Positions 30,661 through 42,396 of a stretch of 64,000 nt of DNA are shown here, one piece after another. This DNA is from Erpobdella octoculata. Its lineage: Eukaryota > Annelida > Clitellata > Hirudinida > Erpobdellidae. Location: positions 15,089,154-15,153,153 of the forward strand of contig OZ022238.1 in the NCBI GenBank assembly GCA_963978895.1, written 5' to 3'. The translations under genes were made by a program, and so were the position numbers. Position 1 is the stretch's first letter; every line of letters begins with the position of its first letter. A model generated the notes under the pieces. The model saw nothing but the letters and a program-made list of their open reading frames with translations, was not told where the DNA came from and did not search any database.

Positions 30661-31680
30661 ATTCGTGTCTTAGAAGTCTAACGATTAACGCCACGTAAAA
30701 CATTGTCAAACTTTGTTTGTTTGTCAGGTCGACGTGCGAGTAATCGATAAAAACCTTATGCCTGGCCTAAATGTATATGTAAGTCCCCAAAGTAGATTGT
30801 GCTTAGGTACAATGCAGAGCTGTCAGAGAGTGCACATCGTAGCCCCTAATTTTAGTGCACCATAAAAACTTAAGTTAGAGGTCTTTGTACTCCCACTCAT
30901 TCAAAAACATTTTTTCCGCTCTCTTATATAACTAACGGAAAATGTAGCAAGTTTGGAAACAATGTCGGGAAGTAGTCCTGGCCTCCATTAACTCAATCTA
31001 AGAGCGATGTCAGATCTCTTAACATAATTTCATTTTTTCTATTGAATGCTTTGCATCAGCTTGTGAGAATTAAAGTTTCAATAATAAAAATTTATTTTTT
31101 AAACTTCACCCAAAGTATACTTCTGTTTCTGTTTTTCTTTCTTTGTCACACTCTGCCTCTGCTCGCTGATCTTTTTCCATTACCTATTACATTTAGAAAT
31201 CTATTTGCATAATTTAAAAAATATAAAATTGTGCTTTTAAAAACTTTGTTTTTTAACTTTCACTTGTTTTTGTCATTTTATATCGCCAATTATTCCAAAT
31301 TGACCCAAATTAGTCTTCAGTCCACGAAACCCCAAATGAAATTTTGAAACATATGAGTCAGATGAATGGATCACTCATGATGGGAAGGTCAGCTACAACC
31401 GTATTTCCAAAAAAATGAACTGACAATAAACAAATTTTCTCATGGATAATTGGCATTATACCCCCCCCCCCCGCTTAGCGAGAAATGAAAAAAGACAGGA
31501 AGCTGTCCCGGTGTTTTTGGAAAAGCTACCTGGCAATCCTACGTGCGGGTGATCCCATATACACGAGCGTTCCCAGTGAATTCCGTGAGAAAAACTATAA
31601 ATGAATTGATGAAAACGATGATAAAAACAGCTTTATTTCAATTCCCGAAAATAAAACAAAAGCAAAAATCGTTGACATTA
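30661..31680. other. Spacer downstream of CGP protein B; no gene seen
   Basis: AT-rich, with one run of twelve C at 31461-31472 in an otherwise C-poor stretch. No coding potential was recognised. Confidence 0.5.
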
Positions 31681-31686
31681 TTTATT
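31681..31686 (-). terminator. Poly(A) signal of CGP protein B
   Basis: AATAAA on the - strand, 23 bp beyond the stop codon. Confidence 0.65.
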
Positions 31687-31708
31687 TATAAATAAAAAAA
31701 AAATAAAA

Positions 31709-32788
31709 TTAGCACGTGCAACAAGTCATGGGGCAGCACGGGGCAGCACAAGGACAAGGAAACGGACATGGACAGCCAGCGGGGGCTGGGCAAGGACACG
31801 GACATGGACACGGACATGGACACGGACATGGACAGGGACAGGGACAAGCACACACGCAACACTGAACTTCGGCTTCTTCAGTTTCTGTTTTTCTTCCTTC
31901 GTCACTCTCTGTCTCTGCTTGCTGACCTTTATCATCAGTGCGCTTTGAGAACTGGGTTGGCCTGATTATGATTTTTATTGGCCAAGGCATTGGAGGGGGG
32001 CATGGGCAATAGTGAACGCAGGGTCTTGCAGGGCTATTTGGGCACGGGCATACAAGGCATGACTGCTGGTTCTGCGTTTTATTTTTTTCTTCATCATTCT
32101 TTTTAAGCTCCGATGGAGAAAAATGCAGTTTAGTTGGTGGGTTATCGATGTTTTCTTCTGTTGCTACTGGTAACACTGTGTCTTCTTTTTCTTTTTCTCT
32201 GTTTGTAGTTGACTTTGAAGTCGCTAGGTTCTTAGCACCCTGTCCGCAAAAACAAGGTCCGCAATAGCCACATGGACCGCAAAATCCACAGGGACCACAA
32301 GGCCCACAGAAACCACACGGACCGCAAGGACTGCAAAATCCACAAGGTCCACAAGGGCCGCAAGGTCCACAAGGACTGCAAGGTCCACAAGGGCCGCAAG
32401 GACCACAAGGACCGCAAGGTCCACAAGGACCGCAAGGTCCACAAGGACAGCATGGTCCACAAGGCCCATAAGGACCACAAGGACCGCAAGGACCACAAGG
32501 TCCGCAAGGACCACAAGGTCCACAAGGACCACAAGGCGCACAAGATTTGCTTGACTCGGAAGAACCACTGGGGCAACCGGTACAACAGTAGTTACAAGAG
32601 TAGTAAGGACATCGACCAGCTTGTATGCATGGCATGCATGGGCCACACGGACATGGGTAGATCAAATTGACTGTCTTCATTTTACTTCTTTCATTATCTG
32701 AGTTTAATGTCGCGTTGTCGTTGCTGTTTTCTTTTTTGATCGTACGTTTAGCGTCGGTTTGTTTGAATGTTTCACTGTCTTTGCCCAT
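31709..32788 (-). CDS. Cys-Gly-Pro repeat protein B (Mst(3)CGP/ODF1-like), 359 aa
   Basis: Single exon from ATG (32786-32788) to TAA (31709-31711). A charged N-terminus ([12 protein letters not shown]) is followed by a Cys-rich lead-in (near residues 45-80) and about 30 CGP triplets with CGF, CGY and CSP variants (near residues 80-180). Then come a Lys/Glu-rich linker, a Pro-rich segment with [10 protein letters not shown], and a (CP)n tail ending CCPMTCCTC. The CGP triplet run is the hallmark of Drosophila Mst(3)CGP sperm-tail proteins and of the ODF1 C-terminus, which stiffen the flagellum by disulphide cross-links. That function is inferred here. The N-terminus matches protein C (MEKDSKKS), but the intron found there is absent. 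The repeat could also be read as collagen-like, but it lacks Gly at every third position in G-X-Y form. Confidence 0.85.
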   Translation of the reverse strand: MGKDSETFKQTDAKRTIKKENSNDNATLNSDNERSKMKTVNLIYPCPCGPCMPCIQAGRCPYYSCNYCCTGCPSGSSESSKSCAPCGPCGPCGPCGPCGPCGPCGPYGPCGPCCPCGPCGPCGPCGPCGPCGPCGPCSPCGPCGPCGPCGFCSPCGPCGFCGPCGPCGFCGPCGYCGPCFCGQGAKNLATSKSTTNREKEKEDTVLPVATEENIDNPPTKLHFSPSELKKNDEEKNKTQNQQSCLVCPCPNSPARPCVHYCPCPPPMPWPIKIIIRPTQFSKRTDDKGQQAETESDEGRKTETEEAEVQCCVCACPCPCPCPCPCPCPCPCPCPAPAGCPCPFPCPCAAPCCPMTCCTC

Positions 32789-33956
32789 AGTGAAGATGGT
32801 TCTGATCGTTGGCCAAATGTCAAAGATTTATATATTTATATAGATAGATAGATAACTAAACGTTAGGTCGATGATGTAGACAAATAATCTTTATCTATTT
32901 TCCTGTAATGAAATAAAAAATAGGTTTAGCTGTATAAATATAACAGAATAATTAATTTTGTCGGCTCCTGCTAAAAATTAAGACTTAGGCGTTTGAATCG
33001 CCTGCCACAAAAACGTTACTACAAAACTCGTTTTTGCAATTGTTTACATAAAACATCCAACATCGCTGATCTGACATTTACAGACTTAAAACACTTGGTT
33101 TGTTTACACGACTATGTAATTATTGAAAAAAATTAGCATTGGTAGAAGAGAAAGACATTCTAAGAATCTGTGCAGATTAAGGGTTTTTTTTATTCACAAC
33201 GTATAGCCGCTTCATAAAAAAATCAGTTAATATTCTCACTTTATCTGTTTTTTCATAAATAAACCACATTAGTTCTTCAAAACTAGAGTCTTCAGCATAA
33301 AAATAAAATGTAATCGATCAAAAACAGATTGCTATATATCGTTTGATGTTTTATAAGTTTGAATTTTAGTTTTTTTTATATTTTTAAGGTTTTTCTGCTT
33401 TCTCGAATTTTTAGGCTATTTCATTTTTGATTGTTATTTGTTATATGACGCAATAGCGCCTCGGCAGTTACGTTAAAAATGTTGAACTGAAATTCTAAAG
33501 CGCTCAGTGAATCTTTTAAATCAATAAAGATAAATGTGCCTTGTGGTTTTTATTGAAACTCAGCTTTCTTTAAATTTATTTGACATGTACTTTTTTACCT
33601 GATCTGATATAAACTCTTGTCTCAATTTTTAATGGATGAAATTTTTGTTTCTTTTTATTTGGCTCCACTTTAACCTCCAACAACTTAAAAAATGATGATT
33701 GTCGTAAATAAGTGAGGAATGTAATAATCGTTACAAATCGATACTAATATTTCTTGGTGGTTGACGCAATGGAGGTTTTTAGTATCGTCGAATGACGTGC
33801 TATGAAATTGTAAATAGAAAAAAATTGCAACATCCACTCGGGAGACAAAAGAAAGAGAGAAGAACAACGGTAGAAAATATAAAAAAAAATTAAAAATTAA
33901 AATCACTATAAAAAGTTGACGAATTTAGTCATTTGGCTGAAATTGTATAGAAAATA
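32789..33956. promoter_or_regulatory. Head-to-head spacer between CGP genes B (-) and C (+)
   Basis: 1,168 bp with no coding potential separate the two divergent start codons, so both promoters must lie here unless there are distant 5' exons. It is AT-rich, with no clear TATA box pair that I would single out. Shared germline regulation is an inference. Confidence 0.4.
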
Positions 33957-35662
33957 ATGGAGAAAGGTTAGCTTTTTTTGAAAACTTTGTAAAGTCTTAA
34001 AAAATAACTTGAAATAATTTTTTTTTATATCTTTTAGATAGCAAAAAAAGTAATGACCTTAAAAATGATCGACTAAATGAAATCAAAAACAAGAACAACA
34101 GCAGCGATGGTGAACCTTCAAAAAATATCATAGCAGGCATCAATCCTTGTTTTTGCTCTGGACCATGTTTTCCATGTAACCCAAGCAAACCATGTGGGCC
34201 AAATTGTTGTCCTTGTTATAGTTTCTGTGATCCTTGTAGTCCTTGTGGACCTTGTGGTTCCTGTGGGCCTTGTGGTTCCTGTGGGCCTTGTGGTCCCTGT
34301 GGGCCTTGTGGGCCCTGTGGACCTTGTGGTCCCTGTGGACCTTGTGGTTCCTGTGGACCTTGTGGTCCCTGTGGACCTTGTGGTCCCTGTGGACCTTGTG
34401 GTCCCTGTGGACCTTGTGGTCCCTGTGGACCTTGTGGTCCCTGTGGACCTTGTGGTTTCTGTGGGCCTTGTGGTCCTTGTAGACCTTGTGGTCCCTGTGG
34501 ACCTTGTGGTTCCTGTGGACCTAGTGATCCCTGTAGTTCTTGTGGTCCCTGTGGACCTTGTGGTTTTTGTGGACCTTGTAGTTCCTGTGGACCTTGTTGT
34601 CCTGGTGCACCTTGTAGACCATGTGTACCATGCGGATTGTGTGGGCCTGTTGGTCCTTTTGCTCCATGCGATGCTTGTGGTCTGTGTTGTGATAAACCAT
34701 GCTGTGGGCCCGACGGAGACTCAAACTCAAAAAATGAAGAAGTAAGGCATTTGGTCGTTCTTCCGGCACAAAAACCAATTTGTAATCCCGAGAGCCGGTT
34801 TCCTACGTGTCTCTCTTTACCGATGCACCCTCCAGGTCCGAGCTACAAAAGCTGTGAGAAGCCTCCTCCTCCTCCAAAAGCAGTTTATATAAAACCACCT
34901 GTTAAACTTATCAAGAAGAAACCTCCTCCATGTCTTATTTGTCCGTATTTTTATCCTTGTCCATATCCATGTCAGGGATGTTCACCGTGTGCATACTCGG
35001 TTAGTGAACCGTATTCTCTTGGCTGTCCCTCTGCTTGCTCATCCCAATTTAATCCAGAGGGCATGTTGGTCAATCCACTTTCTTTTAGCCTTCCATTTGG
35101 AAAAGCTCGACTTCCAGATATTTGTAAGCCATCGAAAGCCCCTGAGGTTGACGAACAACAAGAATTTGCGCCAAATGATAGAGAAGTAGAATTTGCACAA
35201 GATAACCGTTCAAACAGTAACAATATCGACAACCAGACCAAGTTTTCTGACAAGTACCACAACCAAGGCAACTTCAGCTTCAACAACAGCCCTGAAAATT
35301 CTTCACACTCTTGGGCAAGCCAAGAGTACGCTCGCCACCCCGGCGTGGGCCTAAACTACGACCCGACATACGAACAAGCCATAGCCCCTCCAGACATGTC
35401 CATGCTAAACCAAAGACCAGAAATAAACGAATTTGATGAAGGCGATGATACGTGTTTACCGTGCATCAGTTGCCATCCAATATACCAGTGGGTCAACTTC
35501 AAGCAACGGCAATTAAGTTTCATGCAGAAGAACAACCAGTTCTGCTGTACCACGAAAGTCTGCAACAACGTTGGAAGGTTTGACAGACCGGTCCGCAACA
35601 CAGTCGGTTTCTGTTCTGAAGTTCAAGAACAGCCGCTTTCCATGAATTGTCGTAATTCGTAA
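33957..35662 (+). CDS. Cys-Gly-Pro repeat protein C, 544 aa, with a 10-nt first coding exon
   Basis: The large frame 34038-35662 has no usable ATG before the repeats and begins right after a TTTTAG acceptor. A 10-base exon 33957-33966 (ATG GAG AAA G, donor GTTAGC), joined across a 71-bp intron, supplies MEKDSKKS, matching MGKDSETF of protein B. This start is therefore preferred. Order: polar N-terminus; Cys-rich lead-in ([10 protein letters not shown]); about 40 CGP/CGS/CGF triplets (34240-34640); Pro/Lys segment ([13 protein letters not shown]); [11 protein letters not shown]; a long Asn/Gln-rich region; and a C-terminus with [15 protein letters not shown], shared with protein D. Stop TAA at 35660-35662; AATAAA follows at 35701. 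The inferred role is as for B. Confidence 0.82.
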
Positions 35663-35700
35663 AGAAAATAGTTTTAATTAGTGGAATTTATATTTTGTTT

Positions 35701-35706
35701 AATAAA
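35701..35706 (+). terminator. Poly(A) signal of CGP protein C
   Basis: AATAAA 38 bp after the stop codon. Confidence 0.7.
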
Positions 35707-35817
35707 AAGTTAGCAATATTTTTTTTTATTTCACGTTTAATGCAAACAAATAAGAAAAGTAATTTTGTAATTTTAAACTTTCAATGTTTCCTTTCATGTA
35801 GGTAATGAGCGAGTTTT

Positions 35818-36205
35818 GGGCCCGTCACTAGAGTGGCCCCCATCACTAAAGTGGGCCCCCGTCACTAAAGTAGGCTCCCGTCACTAAAGTGAGCCCCCGT
35901 CACTAAAGTGAGCCCCCGTCACTAGAGTGGGCCCCCGTCACTAGAGTGGGCTCTCGTCACTAAAGTGAGCCCTCGTCACTAAAGTGGGCCCCACCTACTT
36001 AAGTGAACCCCCGCCCTTAAGTGAACCCCCGCCCTTAAGTGGTCTCCTTGCATTTAAGTGGGACCTCGGCACCTAAGTGGACTCCACCTGATTTTTAAGT
36101 GGCTTACACACTTAAGTGAGCCCCGCTCTTACGCGAGCCTCTGCAGTAAGTGGGTCGCCGCACTTAAGTGGACCCCTCCTGACCTTTAGGTGGCCCTTCC
36201 CGGAC
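35818..36205 (+). repeat. GC-rich minisatellite, about 20-bp units
   Basis: Tandem degenerate units of the form gtcactaaagtgggcccc in the first half, drifting to cccttaagtgaacccccg in the second. It is much richer in G+C than the surroundings. The TTAAGTG core recurs seven or more times between 35998 and 36170. Confidence 0.9.
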
Positions 36206-36445
36206 TTTTCAGTAGGTTAAAATGGCCCAACCCGGATAAAAGAGGATAAAAAGAAACAAGTAAATTAAAAACGAATTTTTAAAACCCAATGCTTTTATAT
36301 GTAATTAAAACACAAATTTTGCAATCAATTTTTTCTTATATTACTCTTTTATTTTATATTAAAGTCGCAATATACAAAAAGAATAGGCCTTACTTAACCT
36401 ATTCTAATGGACCTTACCTTTTAAAGTGCGATCCGAGAGCTACTG

Positions 36446-37077
<632 letters not shown>

Positions 37078-37078
37078 T

Positions 37079-37093
37079 TGGTGACCTCGACGT
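37079..37093 (+). promoter_or_regulatory. Primer-binding site, tRNA-Trp type
   Basis: TGGTGACCTCGACGT starts two bases after the 5' LTR. It complements the 3' end of animal tRNA-Trp (…CGGGGTCACCA) with one mismatch that could pair as G-U. Confidence 0.75.
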
Positions 37094-37175
37094 ATTTACG
37101 CATTTTCATCCGTAAATATATTTTTCTGAAGTTGTTTGATCACAAGTGACCGAATTTTTTTTTCTTTTGTGAAAG

Positions 37176-38090
37176 ATGTCTGACGAGAAATTTATTGCGA
37201 TGGGACAGGCTCTAGGCTATTCCGGAGTGGATTTAAGGAGTTATGTCAAAGAGTTGAAGGATGAAGAAAGGGTTAAGAGAATGGAGGAACGGGAAGAAAA
37301 AAAGGCTCAGCAGGAGCGTGAAGATAAAATAGCACAACAAGAACAGGAACGTGAAGAGCGGGAGAGACAGAGGCAGCACGAGTTAGAACTTAAAAAGCTG
37401 GAAATTGAATCTCAAAAACCAAAAGAGACTAAGGTGTCAATGGATGGAACAAAGATTCCATATCCAAAGTTCTCGGAAGGTGACGACGTGGACGCTTTTC
37501 TGCTCCGTTTTGAGGCATTGGCCACGGCAAATGATCATCCAAAAAAGGGTTGGGGAATGCTTCTGGGTTCTTTGCTGAGCGCGAAGACATTGGAAGTGTT
37601 TGGCCAACTCAGCAATAGTCAGATGCAGGATTACGGGTCGGTAAAAGAGGCACTCCTTCGCCGTTTTGGGAAGTCGGCAGAAGACTACCGCATAAAGTTT
37701 CGAGAGTCAAAGCTTGAACCAGAAGAGACTTGGGAACAGTATCTGGTGCGACTAGATAGTTACCTCAGGCGCTGGGTGGATCTCGCGGGTACAAAAAACT
37801 TTTTGTTTTTGTTTTTGTTTTTAAAAGAGCAGTTCTTTGGAATGTGTCCGTCGGGAATGGCTGAATATTTGTTGGAGAAAGAAAGCGTTGACGTCAATGA
37901 GTTAAGTCGCTGGGTCAACAAGTACAATCAATCTCACCCAGTCAAAAGATTAACAAAAGTCGAAAACATGAGCAGGATTAGCGGAAATCGTGGTCAACCA
38001 GACTCTGACTTGGGAATGGTTGGACCACGCTGTTACAATTGCAATAAGCTGGGCCATATGGCAAAGGATTGTCGTCAGGCTAGTTCATAA
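37176..38090 (+). CDS. Gag protein of the LTR retrotransposon (304 aa)
   Basis: Starts at ATG 37176. The N-terminal third is a highly charged Glu/Arg/Gln helix (near residues 20-85). A capsid-like segment follows (near 95-240), then a CCHC zinc knuckle CYNCNKLGHMAKDC near residue 287. A FLFLFLFL run near residue 208, encoded by a (TTTTTG)n tract, looks like replication slippage. It ends in TAA (38088-38090), but the same frame stays open on the other side into the protease, so stop read-through is a plausible way of making Gag-Pol. Confidence 0.85.
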   Translation: MSDEKFIAMGQALGYSGVDLRSYVKELKDEERVKRMEEREEKKAQQEREDKIAQQEQEREERERQRQHELELKKLEIESQKPKETKVSMDGTKIPYPKFSEGDDVDAFLLRFEALATANDHPKKGWGMLLGSLLSAKTLEVFGQLSNSQMQDYGSVKEALLRRFGKSAEDYRIKFRESKLEPEETWEQYLVRLDSYLRRWVDLAGTKNFLFLFLFLKEQFFGMCPSGMAEYLLEKESVDVNELSRWVNKYNQSHPVKRLTKVENMSRISGNRGQPDSDLGMVGPRCYNCNKLGHMAKDCRQASS

Positions 38091-38153
38091 ATCACTGACC
38101 GTCAGGAAAATAGAAGTGCAACGTGTAAGAACACAAACAGTACTTGTGCTGCA

Positions 38154-39863
38154 ATGATTCTGGATGGCACGTTGGAAGAACTGGAGCTGAGCTGTGGTTG
38201 CAAGTTACCGGTCATTGCCGATGCCTGTCATCACAATGACGGAGAACTTAGCTTTGTATACGGATCGGTCAACGGGATACCGGTGAAGGCTTTAAGAGAC
38301 ACGGGCTGTACTTCGGTAGTTGTAAAAAAAGCCTTGGTACATCCTGATCAAATGACGGGAAGATCTAGACGTTGCATTCTGATGGATGGAACAATCCGCG
38401 TCGTCCCTACAGCTGTAGTTGAGATCAATACGGAGTACTTTAAAAGGACCACCGAAGTTGTCTGCATGGAAAATCTGATTTGCGACCTTATTTTAGGTAA
38501 TGTAACCAAACGTGGTGCCCCACCCTCGACTCCAGAAGTAGTGGGAGCAGTTGCTGTTACTCGGCTTCAATCTTCAAAAAAGAATGAACAAGAGAAACAA
38601 TTAAAAACGCCACTTCTACAGGATTTATTGTCTTCTGAGGAATTCGAGAGAAGTCAAAAAAAGGATATTTCATTGGCCAAATATTGGGAACAAGCCTATA
38701 CAGATCATGATCCAAACCAGTCAATTGGTTTTGTGGTCAAGAGAAACCTATTATATAGAAGATTCAAAAAGGATCCTAATAGAGTTTTAAACCAACTAGT
38801 ACTACCAGAAATGTGTATTAATAATGCGCTTTTACTAGCACATGATAGTGCTATGGGGGGTCATTTGGGTATCGAAAAAGCCAAGAGTAGATTGTTGCAA
38901 GTATTTTGGTTTCCTGGTTTGGGTGCTCGGGTTACAAGATATTGTAAATCTTGCGAGGTTTGCCAAAAAACAATAGATAAAGGGAGGATAAGACCGGTGC
39001 CCTTGGAAAGGATGCCAATTAGTCCTTTTCAACGGGTGGCAGTAGATCTTATCGGAGAAATCATTCCACCATCAAAAAGAGGTCATAAGTGGATATTAAC
39101 TTGCATGGACTATGCCACTAGATATCCAGAAGCCATAGCTTTAAAAAATATCAGAGCTGAAACGGTCGCGGAAGCACTGGTGACAATCTTTTCAAGACTG
39201 GGGATTCCGAATGAGATTCTTAGTGACCAAGGGACACAGTTTATGTCGAATATATTACGAGAGACCAGTCGGTTGTTGTCAATCAGACAGTTGACTACAA
39301 CGCCATATCATCCTATGTGCAACGGACTTATTGAAAAGTTCAACGGCACTCTTAAAAAAATGCTAAAAAGAGTATGTGCGGAGCAGCCTCAAGAATGGGA
39401 CAGATTCATCGACCCGTTGCTTTTTGCGTACAGATCTACAAAACAGGATAGCCTTCAATTTGCCCCTTTTGAACTACTGTATGGGAGGAGTATCCGAGGT
39501 CCACTAAATATTATGCGGGAACTTTTAACAAATTCGGAAGATACGACGGAGGTTAAAGCCACTTACCAGTACATTTTAGATCTAAAAAATCGTCTAGAAG
39601 AAACTTGCCGTATTGCCCATTTTGAACTCGAAAAAGCTCGAGAGTGTCAAAAAGTGCAATATGACCGTTTTACCAAAAAGCGATCTTTAAAACCGGGACA
39701 ACAAGTGTTGATTTTAAAACCATCCTCAAATAATAAGTTATTAATGCAGTGGCAGGGTCCGTTTGAAGTTCTAGACAAATTGAATGAAGTAGACTATCGT
39801 ATTGATATAAAAGGAAAAAAAAGTATACCACATAAATATGCTGAAGGACTATGTGGTGCGTAA
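38154..39863 (+). CDS. Protease-integrase polyprotein of the LTR retrotransposon
   Basis: In frame with gag; the open frame actually begins at 38091, right after the gag TAA. Aspartic protease: active site RDTGCTSVVV near residue 47. Integrase: H2C2 zinc finger (HDSAMGGHLGIEKAK then CKSCEVC) near residues 228-270; catalytic core with VDLIGEI, LSDQGTQF and the glutamate in GLIEKFNG (DD35E); and a GPF/Y-like C-terminus (GPFEVLDK). The annotated end (39863) follows an A8 run at about 39817. In the next frame the expected HINML ending continues to a TAG at 39913, so this copy probably carries a one-base A insertion or uses a frameshift there. No chromodomain. Confidence 0.87.
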   Translation: MILDGTLEELELSCGCKLPVIADACHHNDGELSFVYGSVNGIPVKALRDTGCTSVVVKKALVHPDQMTGRSRRCILMDGTIRVVPTAVVEINTEYFKRTTEVVCMENLICDLILGNVTKRGAPPSTPEVVGAVAVTRLQSSKKNEQEKQLKTPLLQDLLSSEEFERSQKKDISLAKYWEQAYTDHDPNQSIGFVVKRNLLYRRFKKDPNRVLNQLVLPEMCINNALLLAHDSAMGGHLGIEKAKSRLLQVFWFPGLGARVTRYCKSCEVCQKTIDKGRIRPVPLERMPISPFQRVAVDLIGEIIPPSKRGHKWILTCMDYATRYPEAIALKNIRAETVAEALVTIFSRLGIPNEILSDQGTQFMSNILRETSRLLSIRQLTTTPYHPMCNGLIEKFNGTLKKMLKRVCAEQPQEWDRFIDPLLFAYRSTKQDSLQFAPFELLYGRSIRGPLNIMRELLTNSEDTTEVKATYQYILDLKNRLEETCRIAHFELEKARECQKVQYDRFTKKRSLKPGQQVLILKPSSNNKLLMQWQGPFEVLDKLNEVDYRIDIKGKKSIPHKYAEGLCGA

Positions 39864-39864
39864 T

Positions 39865-41440
39865 GCTGACCAAAAAAAAATAATAATAAAGAAAGATTGG
39901 ACAGTTCAACAATAGGTGGGGCAATGTTGTTGGAGGAGCAATCAGAACCAGAAGAAGGAGTCGACATAGAACTACTTGAAGTCCAAAACAAAGAAGAGTT
40001 GGAGGATATTCTTATTGATTCAAAATTAGACCCAAATCAAAAGCGCGAGTTGCAGCAACTTCTGCATAGCTTCAAAAATATTTTTTCAACTGTGCCAAGT
40101 GTCACCCATCTAGGAGAACACGAGATGCATCTGACCTCTTCGGACCCTATTCGTCAAAAACCTTATCCTCTGCCGTTTGCTCTAAGAGAGAAATTGGATG
40201 AGGAAATTGACGATATGCTTAGAAACGGGATAATAGAAGCATCCAATTCTCCATTCGTGGCACCAGTGGTCATGGTTAAAAAGAATGACGGTACAACAAG
40301 AATCTGCTGCGACTATCGCAAAATTAATAAAGTGACAATTTTGGATCCAGTCCCGCAAGAAAATACGGAAAATATTCTGGTACAACTAACCAGCTGCAAA
40401 TATTTTTCAAAATTTGATTTGACAAAAGGCTATTGGCAGGTTCCGATGAGGTACGAAGATAAAAAGTACACGACTTTCGCAACTCATCGTGGTTTATATC
40501 AATTTAATGTGATGCCTTTTGGATTGGTAAATGCTCCAGCTACATTTTGCAAAATAATGCGGAAGTTGTTAGAAGGGTGTCCCAATATCCATAACTACCT
40601 TGACGACGTGTTGATTCATACAGATTCTTGGGAGACACATTTGGAAGCACTGAGTTTATTTTTTACGAAGGTGAAAGAAGGTAACTTGAAGGTTAAACCT
40701 TCAAAATGTCACATTGGTTACCAAGAAATAGAATTTTTGGGACATAAAATCAGTGGCCGGAGCATAGAACCTTCGGAAAAACTTATCGAAAAAATGGTAA
40801 AATCTCCGATACCAGCAACAAAAAAACAGGTACGATCTTTCCTTGGTTTAATTGGCTATTATAGAAAATTCATCCCACAGTTTGCCGAAGTTGCTTTCCC
40901 TTTAACGGAATTGGTAAAAAAAGCTTTGCCAAATAAAGTGATATGGGAAAATGCACAGCAGGCTGCTTTTGACAGACTGAAACATCATGTCTTAAGCAAA
41001 CCAATACTTAGGATACCAGAATTGTCCAACGAATTCATCTTGCAAACAGATGCTTCTGATACAGGCATAGGAGCAGTGTTGTTCCAAAGGTGGAGTGATG
41101 GCAAATATCCGACGATGTTCCTCAGTCGGCAGTTGCTACCCAGAGAAAGACGCTATGCAACAATTGAAAAAGAGTGCTTAGCAATTGTGTGGGCAATTCA
41201 AAAATGCCGCAAATACCTGTACGGTAGACCCTTTACTCTTGAGACTGATCATGAGCCTCTCAAATATCTTAACTCTTCGACGTACAGAAATGATCGCATT
41301 ATGCGATGGGCATTAGCTCTTCAACCATATAGAATCAAAGTTAATTATATTAAAGGACAAGAAAATATTGGAGCTGATTTTCTGAGCAGGCAAGAATCCA
41401 CCAAAGATAATACAAAAAACACTTCGGAAGAGGGGGGATA

Positions 41441-41450
<10 letters not shown>
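39865..41450 (+). CDS. Reverse transcriptase-RNase H of the LTR retrotransposon
   Basis: The open frame runs from just after a TGA at 39867-39869 to the stop 41448-41450 inside the 3' LTR. There is no clear ATG at its head, so it is most likely reached by ribosomal frameshifting: an A-AAA-AAA heptamer lies at about 39872-39880, in the overlap with the integrase frame. Domains: RT with FDLTKGYWQVP, FGLVNAPATF and the catalytic YLDDVLIHT; RNase H with TDASDTGIGAV, ETDHEPLKYL and a final GADFLSR. All catalytic acids visible are intact. RT and RNase H are last in the element, after integrase. Confidence 0.87.
41427..41438 (+). promoter_or_regulatory. Polypurine tract
   Basis: GAAGAGGGGGGA lies just upstream of the 3' LTR, the expected plus-strand primer. 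Confidence 0.75.
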
Positions 41451-42160
<710 letters not shown>

Positions 42161-42165
42161 GCTAC

Positions 42166-42388
42166 AAATTAACTAAATTAATTGACTTATTGTAAAACTA
42201 ATAATTGAATATTGCATTGTCTTATATTTTGAGCATGTATGCAAAATTTGAAAAAAATCTATCATCAGGAAGTGACTCAAAAATTGATTGCAAGATTTGA
42301 AACAGACAGAGAAACAGAAAGACAAACAGAGACGACGAGTAGATAAAAGCATTGGGGAAAAGATCAAATTATGATACACGACAGGATA
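42166..42388. other. Short spacer with transposon-like CAGACAGAGAAACAG stretch
   Basis: Resembles the 3' region of the dispersed repeats at 46280-46320 and 46830-46880. No gene. Confidence 0.4.
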
Positions 42389-42396
42389 CTTCGATA

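Noticed and set aside
32224..32670. Leu/Val-rich and His/Lys-rich frames across the CGP repeat of gene B; likewise 34194-34745 and 48886-49323
   Set aside because: Out-of-frame readings of a 9-bp CGP-coding repeat; the true frames have start, stop and flanking domains.
31709..32788. Collagen or keratin-associated protein as the identity of CGP protein B
   Set aside because: Repeat is C-G-P rather than G-X-Y with hydroxyproline pattern, and keratin-associated proteins are mammalian hair proteins; flanking motifs tie it to its cluster neighbours.
35818..36205. CRISPR-like array
   Set aside because: Units are degenerate and directly abutting with no unique spacers, and the genome is an animal's; it is a minisatellite.
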